This document shows, piece after piece, positions 14,208-22,675 of a stretch of DNA of 35,593 nt. The notes under the pieces are model-generated. The model ran no database searches, had not been told where the DNA came from, and worked only from the letters and a program-made list of their open reading frames with translations. Source of the DNA: Candidatus Poribacteria bacterium (GTDB lineage Bacteria; Poribacteria; WGA-4E; WGA-3G); assembly GCA_007571305.1 (NCBI GenBank), contig RKRR01000055.1, forward strand, positions 1 to 35,593. The letters are read 5' to 3'. Each line of letters begins with the position of its first letter. Positions within the stretch are counted from its first letter, which is position 1. The translations under genes were made by a program, and so were the position numbers.

Positions 14208-15017
14208 ATGCAAAATGTTGCTGTTATCACTGGCGCTGCGAGTGGCATCGGACGAGGATTGGCGGAACGGTTTGCCGAAGAAGGTATGAAAGTCGTTCTC
14301 GCTGACGTTGAAGAGGAAGCGTTAGCCAAACTTGAGTCGAACCTAAAGACTAAAGGTGCAACGGTTCTCACCGTCAGAACGGATGTCTCTAACGCAACAG
14401 AGGTCGAAAATCTTGCTGTGCAGACGTTAAAGGCTTTCGGCGCGGTGCATATCCTCTGCAACAACGCCGGTGTCGTCTGTAGTCGTCCGGTCTGGGAACA
14501 TACCCTCGCCGACTGGGAATGGGTGTTGGGTGTTAATCTATGGGGCGTGATCCATGGCATCCGAGCATTTGTCCCTCGTATGCTCGAACAAGGAGATGCC
14601 TGTCACATTGTGAATACTGCTTCTATCTTAGGTTTGGTGGGCGGTCGTGGTGAAGGTATCTATAAGGTGAGCAAACACGGTGTCGTCGTACTTTCCGAAA
14701 CCCTCGCCGATGAATTAGCAGGGAAAGGGGCCAATATTCAGGTGCATGTCCTCTGTCCTGGATGGGTCCGCACAGGAATTTTGGACTCCGCCCGAAATCG
14801 CCCAGACACATTGCGAAACCCGGCAGAGAACGAGCGTCCACAGGAAACAGTTATTGGAGGTTCTGGGAATTCTCGCGCCGAGATGGAGGCGGGATTGTCC
14901 CCTGCGGAGGTGGCGGAGTCTGTCTATAACGCGATCCAGACCGGCACCTTTTATATTCACACACACCCTGAACACAAAACGTGGATTCGCGAGCGTATGG
15001 AGCGTATTCTTGAATAA
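14208..15017 (+). CDS. Short-chain dehydrogenase/reductase (SDR)
   Basis: A 269-residue NAD(P)-dependent classical SDR. The cofactor motif is TGAASGIG (residues 8-15), with NNAG, the catalytic Ser in NTASILG and the catalytic pair in YKVSK (Tyr152, Lys156). Family members oxidise alcohols or reduce ketones, and the substrate is unknown. ATG 14208 is chosen: GGAG lies upstream and the start fits the usual SDR N-terminus (NVAVITGA). An earlier TTG (14163) falls inside the repeat A element and is unlikely. The stop is five bases from the stop of the convergent HNH gene. Confidence 0.9.
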   Translation: MQNVAVITGAASGIGRGLAERFAEEGMKVVLADVEEEALAKLESNLKTKGATVLTVRTDVSNATEVENLAVQTLKAFGAVHILCNNAGVVCSRPVWEHTLADWEWVLGVNLWGVIHGIRAFVPRMLEQGDACHIVNTASILGLVGGRGEGIYKVSKHGVVVLSETLADELAGKGANIQVHVLCPGWVRTGILDSARNRPDTLRNPAENERPQETVIGGSGNSRAEMEAGLSPAEVAESVYNAIQTGTFYIHTHPEHKTWIRERMERILE

Positions 15018-15022
15018 CTGCC

Positions 15023-15421
15023 TTAATGAATAAAAAAAGACATAAGGGTTCCTTTGAGCCATCTTATAGCCCGATCAAGGATAGAAATGTCATCCCTAAA
15101 ATTTCCGAGTCCCGTGTTGCATCTGTTACAGATATAACCCCTTATTTCTCCTGTGGTATGGTCATGATCTAAATTTACATCTCTTTTACTCTGAATCGTT
15201 AGGGTCCTATTACATATCTTACAGTAAAATTCCTCACCTATTTCCGGTCTGGGATGCTGTTCCTCATACTTTCGCCTTACATTAGTTGGTATTGGCTTCT
15301 TGCTTGCTCGGCACTCTTTACATTCGCTGCGCCAAACACTGGGACGGTTGCGTTCAAATGCCTCTATCGGCAAAAGTCTTTTACATTCCTTACAAATACG
15401 AGGTTTCGCTTCTTGAGCCAC
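15023..15421 (-). CDS. HNH nuclease, recombination endonuclease VII-like
   Basis: A 132-residue protein with four CxxC pairs (Cys10/13, 34/37, 67/70 and 98/101) and the signature LDHDHTTGEIRGYICNRCN, characteristic of the phage T4 endonuclease VII-like HNH family. His88 and Asp85/Asp87 belong to the catalytic motif, and the last two CxxC pairs would hold the structural zinc. The start is GTG 15421, which has a strong GGAGG six bases upstream. This site and start lie inside the end of the methyltransferase gene, so translation is coupled. The pairing suggests a small restriction-modification or phage-derived cassette. Cleavage specificity is unknown. Confidence 0.8.
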   Translation of the reverse strand: MAQEAKPRICKECKRLLPIEAFERNRPSVWRSECKECRASKKPIPTNVRRKYEEQHPRPEIGEEFYCKICNRTLTIQSKRDVNLDHDHTTGEIRGYICNRCNTGLGNFRDDISILDRAIRWLKGTLMSFFIH

Positions 15422-16250
15422 ATTCAGCCTCCAGCAATTTCATCTGTTCAGGGCTTTGTGATTCCTTTGATGGACGAATTCTTCGCAGTCTCTCTCTGGC
15501 AATTTCGCAGTAATTTCCATTAATTTCGCTACCAAGATAATTTCTACCATTTAACTCAGCCATGAGTGCTACAGTCCCACTCCCTAAAAATGGATCATAC
15601 ACCAAATCATCCACGTTGCTCCAAGAAATAATGTGGTCTTGTGCCAATTTTTCAGGAAATATAGCAGGATGTTTATGTGCGATTTCATCTGATGCTGAAT
15701 GCCCTTTTCCAATCATATATTTCCAAACATTCGTACGTCTTCCGTATTCGGAATAACCTTCTCGGTTTGACCTCAATAAAGAACCGTCGGGCAAGCGTTT
15801 TGTGCCGGTGTCCCCTTTGCGTGATTCCTTGTTTTTCCTATCTCTAATCAGATTAATTGTTTTAGGCTGTCCCTTACTAAAAACGAACATATATTCAAAC
15901 GATTGCCAGTAAGTTTTGTTATTGCCAACGGCTCCTCTGGGGGGTTTCAAGTAAATCATTGTATCAAACAAGTTAAATCCGATCTCTTTAAAATAAAGTG
16001 CCTGCCGAAACGAAGTGCCTGTTTCATTTCCTTTTATTGTCTGATCGCCAATAACCCATACAACGACACCACCAACCTTAACAACCCGATACAGTTCAGA
16101 AGCAATTTGTTCAAAAGATTCTAACTTATACCCTTCATACTCACGCATTTCGTCATAAGGGGGTGAAGTTACGATAAGATCAACAAAGGCATCACTCATA
16201 ATCTTCATTGTGTCAAGGCAGTTTTCGTTTCTTATATCGTTCAATTTCAT
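15390..16250 (-). CDS. DNA methyltransferase, beta-class (N4-cytosine or N6-adenine)
   Basis: A 286-residue S-adenosylmethionine-dependent DNA methyltransferase. The catalytic motif IV TSPPY is at residues 28-32 and the AdoMet-binding motif I DPFLGSGT at 219-226. This permuted order is the beta class, and SPPY is usual for N4-cytosine enzymes. GAGAGG lies about 11 bases before the ATG. The gene overlaps the downstream HNH nuclease gene by 32 bases. This stretch is visibly more AT-rich than its neighbours, which suggests horizontal transfer. No recognition-specificity or restriction gene other than the HNH protein is seen. The recognition site cannot be predicted. Confidence 0.9.
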   Translation of the reverse strand: MKLNDIRNENCLDTMKIMSDAFVDLIVTSPPYDEMREYEGYKLESFEQIASELYRVVKVGGVVVWVIGDQTIKGNETGTSFRQALYFKEIGFNLFDTMIYLKPPRGAVGNNKTYWQSFEYMFVFSKGQPKTINLIRDRKNKESRKGDTGTKRLPDGSLLRSNREGYSEYGRRTNVWKYMIGKGHSASDEIAHKHPAIFPEKLAQDHIISWSNVDDLVYDPFLGSGTVALMAELNGRNYLGSEINGNYCEIARERLRRIRPSKESQSPEQMKLLEAECGSRSETSYL

Positions 16251-16363
16251 AAAGCATTACCTCTCACAGTGCTATTAGGATAAGTAAAATACCATAGGAT
16301 TTACAAACAAATCAACCAAAACTTGATAGTTTCAAAAATTACCCCCGGAGTGTCTGAAACATA

Positions 16364-17446
16364 TTAAGTCAAATCCAACACACTCCGAGCGACTTCACCC
16401 TTTGCCAAAGCCTCGAATGCATCGTTGATCCCTTCCAACGGATAGGTGCGTGTGACGAGTTCGTCCAGTTTAAGCTGTCCGACTTTATAGAGCGAAACCA
16501 ATCGCGGGAAATCCACATGCGGACGTGCAGTCCCATACATCGAACCGATGACCATCTTCTCTGGCATTAGCATCCGTGCGTCGAATTCGACAGGGGTATT
16601 CTCTGGGGCGTGCCCAACAAACACCGTCACACCTCGGCTCCGGGTACAGAGGATCGCCTGTCGGAAGGTTTCACCGATCAACCCGATTGCTTCAAAAGCA
16701 TAGTGGACACCGCGTCCATCGGTAATTTCCTTAATCCGTTCTACAGGCTCCACCTCAGAAGCGTTCACTGTGTGAGTCGCACCAAATTGCCTACCCAGTT
16801 CAAGTTTGTTGTCGAGTACATCGACGGCAATAATAGGTTCACCACCAGAGATCGCGGCACCTTGTATACAATTCAGTCCAACGCCTCCACAGCCAAAGAC
16901 GGCTACCGAACTGCCGGGGGCGACCTCTGCAGTATTGATGGCCGCGCCAACACCTGTCATCACACCACATCCGATGAGTGCTGCTTGTGCAAACGGCATA
17001 TCCTTATCAATGGGAACAACTGCGTCCTGTGGGACAAGCGTCTCAGTGCCGAAGGTCCCTAATCCCGACATCTGGTCGATCTCTCGTCCACTCGATTTTA
17101 TAGCCGGTCTACCTGACCCGTCAGAGGGGAGTGCACACAAATTCGGATACCCCTTCTGACACATTTCGCAGAATCCACAGTTCCGTTTCCATGAAAGGAT
17201 AACATGGTCGCCAACTTGGACTTGCGTCACATCGCTTCCGATCTCTTCTACGACACCAGCCCCTTCATGCCCAAGGATGACAGGTAACCTGACGAAGGGC
17301 CAATCACCCTTAACAACGTGCCAATCGGAATGGCAAACGCCGCTGGCGACCAATCGTACCCGGACTTGGTTTGCGTTTGGACTCGGTAAGTCGAACTCTT
17401 CAATTTTTAAGTGTGTGTCAGTTTCATACAATACTGCAGCTTTCAT
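16364..17446 (-). CDS. Zinc-dependent alcohol dehydrogenase
   Basis: A 360-residue medium-chain dehydrogenase/reductase that oxidises alcohols or aldehyde adducts with NAD(P). Catalytic zinc ligands are Cys38 (GVCHSDWH), His60-Glu61 (GHEGAG) and the Cys in LIGCGVMTG. The structural zinc has all four cysteines (Cys90, 93, 96 and 104). The dinucleotide motif is GCGGVG. The LIGCGVMTG and FGCGGVGLNC blocks resemble class III and related thiol-dependent formaldehyde dehydrogenases, but the specific substrate is open. ATG 17446 has GGAGGAA seven bases upstream. The longer frame to 17503 lacks such a site. Confidence 0.9.
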   Translation of the reverse strand: MKAAVLYETDTHLKIEEFDLPSPNANQVRVRLVASGVCHSDWHVVKGDWPFVRLPVILGHEGAGVVEEIGSDVTQVQVGDHVILSWKRNCGFCEMCQKGYPNLCALPSDGSGRPAIKSSGREIDQMSGLGTFGTETLVPQDAVVPIDKDMPFAQAALIGCGVMTGVGAAINTAEVAPGSSVAVFGCGGVGLNCIQGAAISGGEPIIAVDVLDNKLELGRQFGATHTVNASEVEPVERIKEITDGRGVHYAFEAIGLIGETFRQAILCTRSRGVTVFVGHAPENTPVEFDARMLMPEKMVIGSMYGTARPHVDFPRLVSLYKVGQLKLDELVTRTYPLEGINDAFEALAKGEVARSVLDLT

Positions 17447-17507
17447 TAGATTCCTCCGAAATTTGTTTTTTACTATGGGTCCCTGGATTAAAGAAACATC
17501 CAAGCAA

Positions 17508-17546
17508 CCCCAGCACCTGCGCAGGCCTCCTATAGAGGCTTGGGGG
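17508..17546. repeat. Nested palindrome in the intergenic region
   Basis: It contains the perfect palindrome CCTGCGCAGG (17516-17525) and then a GCCTC/GAGGC hairpin (17525-17529 with 17535-17539). CCCCA (17508) and TGGGG (17541-17545) bracket both. It lies between the divergent alcohol dehydrogenase and lipoprotein genes. The rest of 17447-17671 shows nothing else I recognise. Confidence 0.4.
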
Positions 17547-17671
17547 ACAATTTAAGCTTAGATGTTTTTGAGGGTTTGTATGTTTCTCACTTCTTAAAGC
17601 ATCACGCACTCGGTCACAGAAGCGGTATCATTATATCACTTTTGGGAAAAGATACAAGATGGGATTTTAGA

Positions 17672-17700
17672 TTGACATTCGCCTCTTAAAACGCTATAAT
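17672..17700 (+). promoter_or_regulatory. Consensus sigma70 promoter for the lipoprotein gene
   Basis: TTGACA (17672-17677), exactly 17 bases, then TATAAT (17695-17700). Both boxes and the spacing match the consensus perfectly. Transcription should begin near 17707, about 62 bases before the GTG start at 17769. Confidence 0.8.
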
Positions 17701-17768
17701 AAGTTGAAATGGATCTCTATGGGAAGCCCATCTGCTGCCTTAAAAAAACACAATACAGGAGGATTGAT

Positions 17769-18287
17769 GTGTATCGCTTTCATTCGCCCCGCAAGCTGAT
17801 ATTAAAGAGTCGGAGGGTCTTGCTCGTCGGCATCTGCGTCTTTGTTACGCTTTCGTGTGGAAGCGGGGTAATCCAGAATTTTGAGGGCATCCAACTCCAA
17901 TCGGATCCACGCGTTGATAGGATTGATCTGCGGATTTATCTCGTGGATAGAAACGGAATACCACTGATATGGAATCAAAGCATTCTTAGCCCAAGTGTCG
18001 GCGTGAGTACTGTCTCTGAAGCGGATTTCACCACTAATGTCAAAGTCTATTCTATGCGTAACGGGAAGCAACATAAGAAAGTCTATGATGGCCGTCTCAT
18101 CGACCTCCGTTGGTCACAGGAACTCAATAGATTGGATCGACTTATGACTGCAGAAATCCCGCGAGGCTTCATCGAGGAAGACCCGGAACGCGATACGCAT
18201 TTAGGTGTCATTACCGTTGAAATCCAGACTGAGAGACAGGGGCCCTTCTCGGATACCTTAGAAAGAACCGCTATCTATAAGTATTGA
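17769..18287 (+). CDS. Putative lipoprotein of unknown function
   Basis: A 172-residue protein I do not recognise. GTG 17769 is chosen because AGGAGG lies six bases upstream and it begins a good signal peptide (SRRVLLVGICVFVTLSC) with Cys in a lipobox-like TLSC. An upstream ATG at 17709 in the same frame would sit almost on the transcription start and would bury the signal sequence. The mature part is a small beta-rich domain (RIDLRIYLVDRNGIPLIW, then GVITVEIQTERQGPF) resembling an extracellular Ig- or transthyretin-like fold, without a firm family match. A perfect promoter precedes it. The next gene is an ABC permease, 185 bases downstream. Confidence 0.65.
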   Translation: MYRFHSPRKLILKSRRVLLVGICVFVTLSCGSGVIQNFEGIQLQSDPRVDRIDLRIYLVDRNGIPLIWNQSILSPSVGVSTVSEADFTTNVKVYSMRNGKQHKKVYDGRLIDLRWSQELNRLDRLMTAEIPRGFIEEDPERDTHLGVITVEIQTERQGPFSDTLERTAIYKY

Positions 18288-18472
18288 ATTGGCTATCAGC
18301 AATGCGTTATTTTTATCGCTATTACGTTGCTATCATCCGTGCGACCAGAGGTCTCTGAATTGGTGGTTTCCGATAGTTATGAAGATAGCCCTTCCGCGCC
18401 TGTCAGCCGGCTGCAAATAGCCAAAATCCATAACAAATAGCCGACAATCGATAACTGAAAACTACGAAAAAT

Positions 18473-19339
18473 ATGCCCATCCACACACAAGACTATCGAC
18501 ACTGGGAAGGCACACTGAACCCCCGTCCTTATACGAGATGGTGGGTTATCACAAAAGCAGAGTTGAAACTGCTTGCACAACGCAAAATTGTCCGATTAAT
18601 TGTTGCTATTCCTCCGGCAATCTACATCCTGGTTCACGCAATTCTGATTTACATCCTCAATCAGGTGCCGGGATCAGAATTACCCTTTGACATTGACAAC
18701 GAGTTTTTTCAGAAATTCCTATTTCGAAATCCCGACGCAGGGCCCCCCTCCTCATTCCTTATCGCTCTGATTGCTATTTTCGGTGGATCGGGGTTAATCG
18801 CTACGGATCTGAAGAATAATACGCTCTCGCTTTACCTCTCCAAACCGATTTCATGGATAGACTACCTAATTGGGAAATTTGCCGTCATCGGGATCTTGCT
18901 CGGTTGCCTCACATTGGTTCCAGGGCTGTTGCTGTTCCTTGAACATGTGCTGCTGACCGATACCTCTTTTCTGAAAGAGAACTATTGGATCCCTCTTTCC
19001 ATCATTGCCTACTCGGTTCTCATCACACTCTCTTCGAGTCTATTGATGCTATTGTTCTCATCGCTTACCTCAAATTCTCGCTATGCCATCATCGGCTTCT
19101 GTGCTGTGTGGTTCGGCTCGCCTGTTATCTATGAGATACTCAAAGCGATTACCCGCACCAGCAAAATGGCGTTAGTCTCTATTTGGACACACTACGATAT
19201 TCTCGGTACAGTCCTATTTGCCCGTTCATACGGCTACGACGTGCATTGGGCGTGGGCACTCCTCGTCCAGATTGCCTTGATAGTTCTTTGCATCTTCGTG
19301 CTTCACCGTCGGATTCGAGCAGTTGAAATTGTCAAGTAA
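18473..19339 (+). CDS. ABC-2 type transporter permease
   Basis: A 288-residue inner-membrane protein with about six hydrophobic segments, starting with IVAIPPAIYILVHAILIYIL and ending with LLVQIALIVLCIFVL. SLYLSKPISWIDYLIGKF is typical of ABC-2 family permeases. Such proteins pair with an ATPase to export drugs, lipids, polysaccharides or ions. No ATPase gene is in this window, so the partner is encoded elsewhere or belongs to a distant operon. The short positively charged N-terminus is cytoplasmic. No good Shine-Dalgarno is seen before the ATG. The 185 bases upstream hold CAGCCGGCTG and short degenerate GATAACTGA-like repeats, but nothing more. Confidence 0.8.
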   Translation: MPIHTQDYRHWEGTLNPRPYTRWWVITKAELKLLAQRKIVRLIVAIPPAIYILVHAILIYILNQVPGSELPFDIDNEFFQKFLFRNPDAGPPSSFLIALIAIFGGSGLIATDLKNNTLSLYLSKPISWIDYLIGKFAVIGILLGCLTLVPGLLLFLEHVLLTDTSFLKENYWIPLSIIAYSVLITLSSSLLMLLFSSLTSNSRYAIIGFCAVWFGSPVIYEILKAITRTSKMALVSIWTHYDILGTVLFARSYGYDVHWAWALLVQIALIVLCIFVLHRRIRAVEIVK

Positions 19340-19381
19340 CGCATGAAGAAACACCCCAGTAAAAATACTCATTCTTACAAA

Positions 19382-20242
19382 TTAGCGTAGTCTTGCGCCA
19401 TTCGCATCCCACATCTCATATTCAGAATAGGCCTGTGGCGGCGTTATCGGGATCAGTGTGGGCAACCAGTCTGCACAGAATTGTTGAACCAGCCGCACCG
19501 CGTTCTGGTAGGCAATCCGTTCTTTTGTTTCATCATCAAGTGCTGCGGATTCAATCTGTGCCTGCACCAGCCGAAAATCGTAATACGGTAGGTCGCTGCC
19601 GAACATAATCCTATCGCTACCGAGATTATTAACGAGGTGTACGAGGTCCCAACTTACATCTGCTCCCTCCGGTTTCTGTGCCACATCGAACCAGACATTT
19701 TCGTATTTTCCACACTGATCAATCGCATCCAGATGTCCGACTTTGTTCATCGAAACATGCCCAATAATGAACGTTATTGATGGAAACCGCTGCGCGTAAG
19801 CGGCAATATTTCGAGTGGAGCCTGCCTGATGTAGTAGACACAATCCGTTATGCATCGCCACTACCTCAAGGAACGCGTACAACTCACCACCCAGCGAATG
19901 TCCAGACAATCCAGGATGACACATAAATCCGATCAAACCGTCTTCCTGCATAGCTCTGTCCAATTCATCAACACCTGCTTGTTCGTGCCGGACCTCTGCG
20001 ATCCCAAGTCCAATCGGAAAGCGCTCTGGATAGAGTTTGCATGCGTTGGCAATCGTCTTATGCTGTGCGCGCGTATCCAAGACACCGCGTGCCTGCGGAC
20101 TCCCACCTGTTGGACACGGAATCGCACCGATAACATCTGCTGAAGCCATCCGGGCGAGACACCGTCCGACGCTCTGTCCTACAGTCGGCGCTCGTGATAC
20201 CGTCATACCGATATGGCAATGTACATCAAAATAGGGACGCAT
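19382..20242 (-). CDS. Amidohydrolase-family metal-dependent hydrolase
   Basis: A 286-residue TIM-barrel hydrolase of the amidohydrolase-2 type. The metal-binding HxH is at the N-terminus (DVHCHIG). Further metal or catalytic residues are His in LLHQAG, His in IIGHVS and Asp in FGSDLPY. Family members decarboxylate or hydrolyse small carboxylate or lactone substrates. The start ATG 20242 has AAGGAATAAT upstream. That site comes from the repeat D leader that abuts this gene. The neighbouring genes are PhyH and glycerate kinase, with no obvious single pathway. The substrate is unknown. Confidence 0.8.
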   Translation of the reverse strand: MRPYFDVHCHIGMTVSRAPTVGQSVGRCLARMASADVIGAIPCPTGGSPQARGVLDTRAQHKTIANACKLYPERFPIGLGIAEVRHEQAGVDELDRAMQEDGLIGFMCHPGLSGHSLGGELYAFLEVVAMHNGLCLLHQAGSTRNIAAYAQRFPSITFIIGHVSMNKVGHLDAIDQCGKYENVWFDVAQKPEGADVSWDLVHLVNNLGSDRIMFGSDLPYYDFRLVQAQIESAALDDETKERIAYQNAVRLVQQFCADWLPTLIPITPPQAYSEYEMWDANGARLR

Positions 20243-20310
20243 TTTTTAATTATTCCTTGTGGTTCGGTGAGGCGAGTTTCGCGATTGCGTGCTTTTCCGT
20301 AGTCCCGCCC
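20243..20310 (-). repeat. Leader repeat D, copy 1, at the amidohydrolase start
   Basis: Read on the minus strand it carries GGCGGGACTACGG, then CGAAACTCGCCTCACCGAA and CCACAAGGAATAATT, and runs straight into the ATG. It aligns with the leaders of the sulfatase (24017) and HEAT-protein (31079) genes. In this copy the upstream hairpin is replaced by a CCGTAGT/ACTACGG stem. Confidence 0.7.
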
Positions 20311-20379
20311 TCCATTTCACTACGGGCTTACGCGTTCTGGCTAATATTCTTTCCATTCTCCACGGGCACAATTTCGTTA

Positions 20380-21147
20380 TCAGAATTCCGGTACAGGGGC
20401 ATAAGTATTAAAACCATCTGTCCTATCTTCGCCTTGCAGTAGGTAAATATGGTGCTTGCGACGCCACTCTGCACCCGGATAGCGAACAGTCGCAGGCATG
20501 TAGCGCATTGTATAGCCACATCTCCGTTTTTGTGAGACGTTCGGACTGGAATTATGGATGGTCCATGCGTCATGAAAATGGCATTCGCCAACCTCCAGTT
20601 CCAAATTGACGACTTTTGATGTATCCAAATCCTCCTCCACGACCTCGCTGCCGAAGAGGTTATTCGTGCGATCAACATCTTCATAGCGGCGATCACGTAA
20701 CCTGTGACTGCCGGCGACAACACGCATACAACCGTTTTCAACCTTCGACTCATCTACTGCCAGCCACATTGTGATAACGTCCATCGGCTCAAGAGACTTG
20801 CCCCAGTAGACCCCATCTTGATGCCATGGGACCGCCATACCATCGTGCTCGCGTTTACTAATAAAGTGGCTCGACCAGAGCACAATATCCGGTCCGATAA
20901 ACCGCTCTATAACCTTTAACACCCGTGGATGCGTTAGGTACTTGAACAAGAATGGGTGCTCAAAATGCGGGACATCCATCTGTTCAGGCCGTCTGCCTTC
21001 CGGCAAATTTGCAATCATCTCGTCCACATAATCTCGGAGTGTATCCAATTCCGATTTTGTGAAGATACGTCCGAATGTGAGATAACCGTTTTCCTTGTAA
21101 AACTTAACCTGCTCATCAGAGACAGTTGTTTCCAATTGCCAATCCAT
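20380..21147 (-). CDS. Phytanoyl-CoA dioxygenase (PhyH) family protein, paralogue 2
   Basis: A 255-residue Fe(II)/2-oxoglutarate oxygenase-like protein. The iron ligands are intact: WHQDG (His109, Asp111) and distal His198 in TIHNSSPN. Arg215 or a nearby Arg would bind 2-oxoglutarate. ATG 21147 is chosen: AAGGAGG lies six bases upstream and a promoter follows. The longer reading frame to 21639 runs antisense through the glycerate kinase gene and is not real. The gene is divergent from glycerate kinase with a shared 160-base control region. Substrate unknown. It differs clearly from the paralogues at 8915 and 25554. Confidence 0.9.
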   Translation of the reverse strand: MDWQLETTVSDEQVKFYKENGYLTFGRIFTKSELDTLRDYVDEMIANLPEGRRPEQMDVPHFEHPFLFKYLTHPRVLKVIERFIGPDIVLWSSHFISKREHDGMAVPWHQDGVYWGKSLEPMDVITMWLAVDESKVENGCMRVVAGSHRLRDRRYEDVDRTNNLFGSEVVEEDLDTSKVVNLELEVGECHFHDAWTIHNSSPNVSQKRRCGYTMRYMPATVRYPGAEWRRKHHIYLLQGEDRTDGFNTYAPVPEF

Positions 21148-21171
21148 TGTGTTCCTCCTTTCGGTGATTTT

Positions 21172-21200
21172 ATCATACCCGTGCCTCGTAGAAAAATCAA
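21172..21200 (-). promoter_or_regulatory. Sigma70-like promoter for PhyH paralogue 2
   Basis: Minus strand: TTGATT (21200-21195), a 17-base spacer, TATGAT (21177-21172). It predicts a short leader of about 18 bases that contains the Shine-Dalgarno. Confidence 0.6.
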
Positions 21201-21271
21201 TTAGAAAACGTCGGGATTCAGAAATCTGTCCTATAGGAAAACCGAATCGCACTCCCATAGTGCTGTCTGAC

Positions 21272-21300
21272 TTGACAATTCGCGAGACGCATGGTAAAGT
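21272..21300 (+). promoter_or_regulatory. Sigma70-like promoter for glycerate kinase
   Basis: TTGACA (21272-21277), a 17-base spacer, TAAAGT (21295-21300). The predicted transcription start falls on or next to the ATG at 21308, implying a leaderless mRNA. Confidence 0.6.
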
Positions 21301-21307
21301 ATCAACC

Positions 21308-22459
21308 ATGAAAATTGTAGTTGCACCTGACTCATTTAAAGGGAGTGTCAGTGCTCTCGAAGCCGCGAATGCGATGGAGCAGGGACTCCGCCGCGTATTT
21401 CCCGATGCTCTCATTGAGAAAATACCGATGGCGGATGGGGGTGAAGGGACAGTGCAATCGCTTGTTGATGCTACGGGTGGACATCTCCAGACACGCCGTG
21501 TGCTTGCCCCCCTCGAAAACGAGGTCGATGCCCAATTCGGTATCCTCTCCGACGGAGAGACTGCCGTTATTGAGATGGCATCCGCCTCCGGTCTCACACT
21601 TGTTGCGCCGCATGAGCGGAACCCGCTTCGGACAACCACCTATGGCACTGGACAACTCATTCACGCCGCTCTGGAAGCAGGGTGCAGACACTTAATCATC
21701 GGTATCGGTGGGAGTGCTACAAACGATGGCGGTGCTGGAATGGCGGAGGCACTCGGTGTCCGATTGCTGGATAGGAATGAAAAACAGATTCAGCGCGGCG
21801 GTGGGAATCTTGGGCAATTAGCGTCGATAGATGCAACAGGTCTACATCCTGCTATTGCCGAAACTGAAACCGTTGTCGCTTGTGATGTTAACAATCCTTT
21901 AACGGGGCCAGATGGGGCATCACACGTCTATGGACCACAGAAGGGGGCAACCCCTGAAATGATTGAAATGTTAGATGGGCATCTCGCACATTTTGACAAG
22001 ATTTTGGCACACACCTTCGGAAAATCCTTTAATGATATTCCCGGCGCGGGTGCAGCCGGTGGATTAGGAGCAGGATTGATGGCGTTTCTCAATGCCGAAT
22101 TGCGACTCGGTATCGATATTATGATTGATGCAGTAAATCTCAAGGAACGAGTAAAAGGTGCTGCAGTCGTCTTTACAGGCGAGGGGCAACTGGACTTCCA
22201 GACAGCATTTGGGAAAACGCCTGTCGGTGTTGCGAAGGTCGCGAAAATTCACGACATTCCCGTTGTAGCAATTGCTGGTGGTGTCGCTGAAGGAGCTGAA
22301 GCCGTTTATGATGCCGGTATTGATGCAATGTTGGGCATCGTACAAGAGCCGATGTCCCTTGGAAATGCCGTTACAGACGCGTCTCGATTGATCGCCAACA
22401 CAGCCGAGCAAGCCGCACGATTGGTTGCTATCGGATCCACTGGACTGCTGAGAGGCTAA
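21308..22459 (+). CDS. Glycerate 2-kinase (GarK/GlxK family)
   Basis: A 383-residue kinase that phosphorylates D-glycerate to a phosphoglycerate, feeding it into glycolysis. Family signatures are MKIVVAPDSFKGS at the start, IPMADGGEGT, GIGGSATNDGG near residue 138, and GAGAAGGLGAGLMAFL. The length is typical of GarK/GlxK enzymes. ATG 21308 is the family's canonical N-terminus. The longer frame from 21149 has no support. There is no Shine-Dalgarno before the ATG and the promoter would start transcription almost at it. The product is at home with the sugar-acid enzymes in this window (DlgD-like, DgoD-like), because such pathways can yield glycerate. Confidence 0.95.
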   Translation: MKIVVAPDSFKGSVSALEAANAMEQGLRRVFPDALIEKIPMADGGEGTVQSLVDATGGHLQTRRVLAPLENEVDAQFGILSDGETAVIEMASASGLTLVAPHERNPLRTTTYGTGQLIHAALEAGCRHLIIGIGGSATNDGGAGMAEALGVRLLDRNEKQIQRGGGNLGQLASIDATGLHPAIAETETVVACDVNNPLTGPDGASHVYGPQKGATPEMIEMLDGHLAHFDKILAHTFGKSFNDIPGAGAAGGLGAGLMAFLNAELRLGIDIMIDAVNLKERVKGAAVVFTGEGQLDFQTAFGKTPVGVAKVAKIHDIPVVAIAGGVAEGAEAVYDAGIDAMLGIVQEPMSLGNAVTDASRLIANTAEQAARLVAIGSTGLLRG

Positions 22460-22461
22460 GA

Positions 22462-22504
22462 AAGGTCGAAGGTTTCCGGGTGTCGGAAACCTCCTAAAGA
22501 CCTT
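22462..22504 (+). terminator. Nested hairpin after glycerate kinase
   Basis: An 8-bp perfect stem (GGTTTCCG 22471-22478 with CGGAAACC 22484-22491) is closed by an outer AAGGTC/GACCTT stem (22462-22467 with 22499-22504). It sits three bases after the stop, but has no T-run, so its role as a terminator is likely but not certain. Confidence 0.5.
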
Positions 22505-22506
22505 AC

Positions 22507-22675
22507 TACTGTAACCCAAGTTGCCACGTTGTAGCATAACCTGTTAGATTGTGCCTCTTAAGCACGCAGGAGATCAGCACCTTACGCTACGGAATACCTC
22601 CGAATCATGAAACCGTTTCAGTGAAAATGGGACAGGATGCCTAAAATCTTGTGAGTAGCAAATGGGTTACTGTAA
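22507..22675 (-). repeat. Repeat family B, copy 2 (inverted)
   Basis: The ends TACTGTAACCC and GGGTTACTGTA are near-perfect inverted repeats. Reverse-complemented, its interior aligns with copies at 9960 and 27059, including the core that reads GTAGCATAACCTGTTAG on the plus strand here. Its right end overlaps the last codons and stop of the sulfatase gene. Confidence 0.75.

Noticed and set aside
20380..21639. 419-residue version of PhyH paralogue 2
   Set aside because: The extra 164 residues are antisense to glycerate kinase, while a strong Shine-Dalgarno and promoter support the start at 21147.
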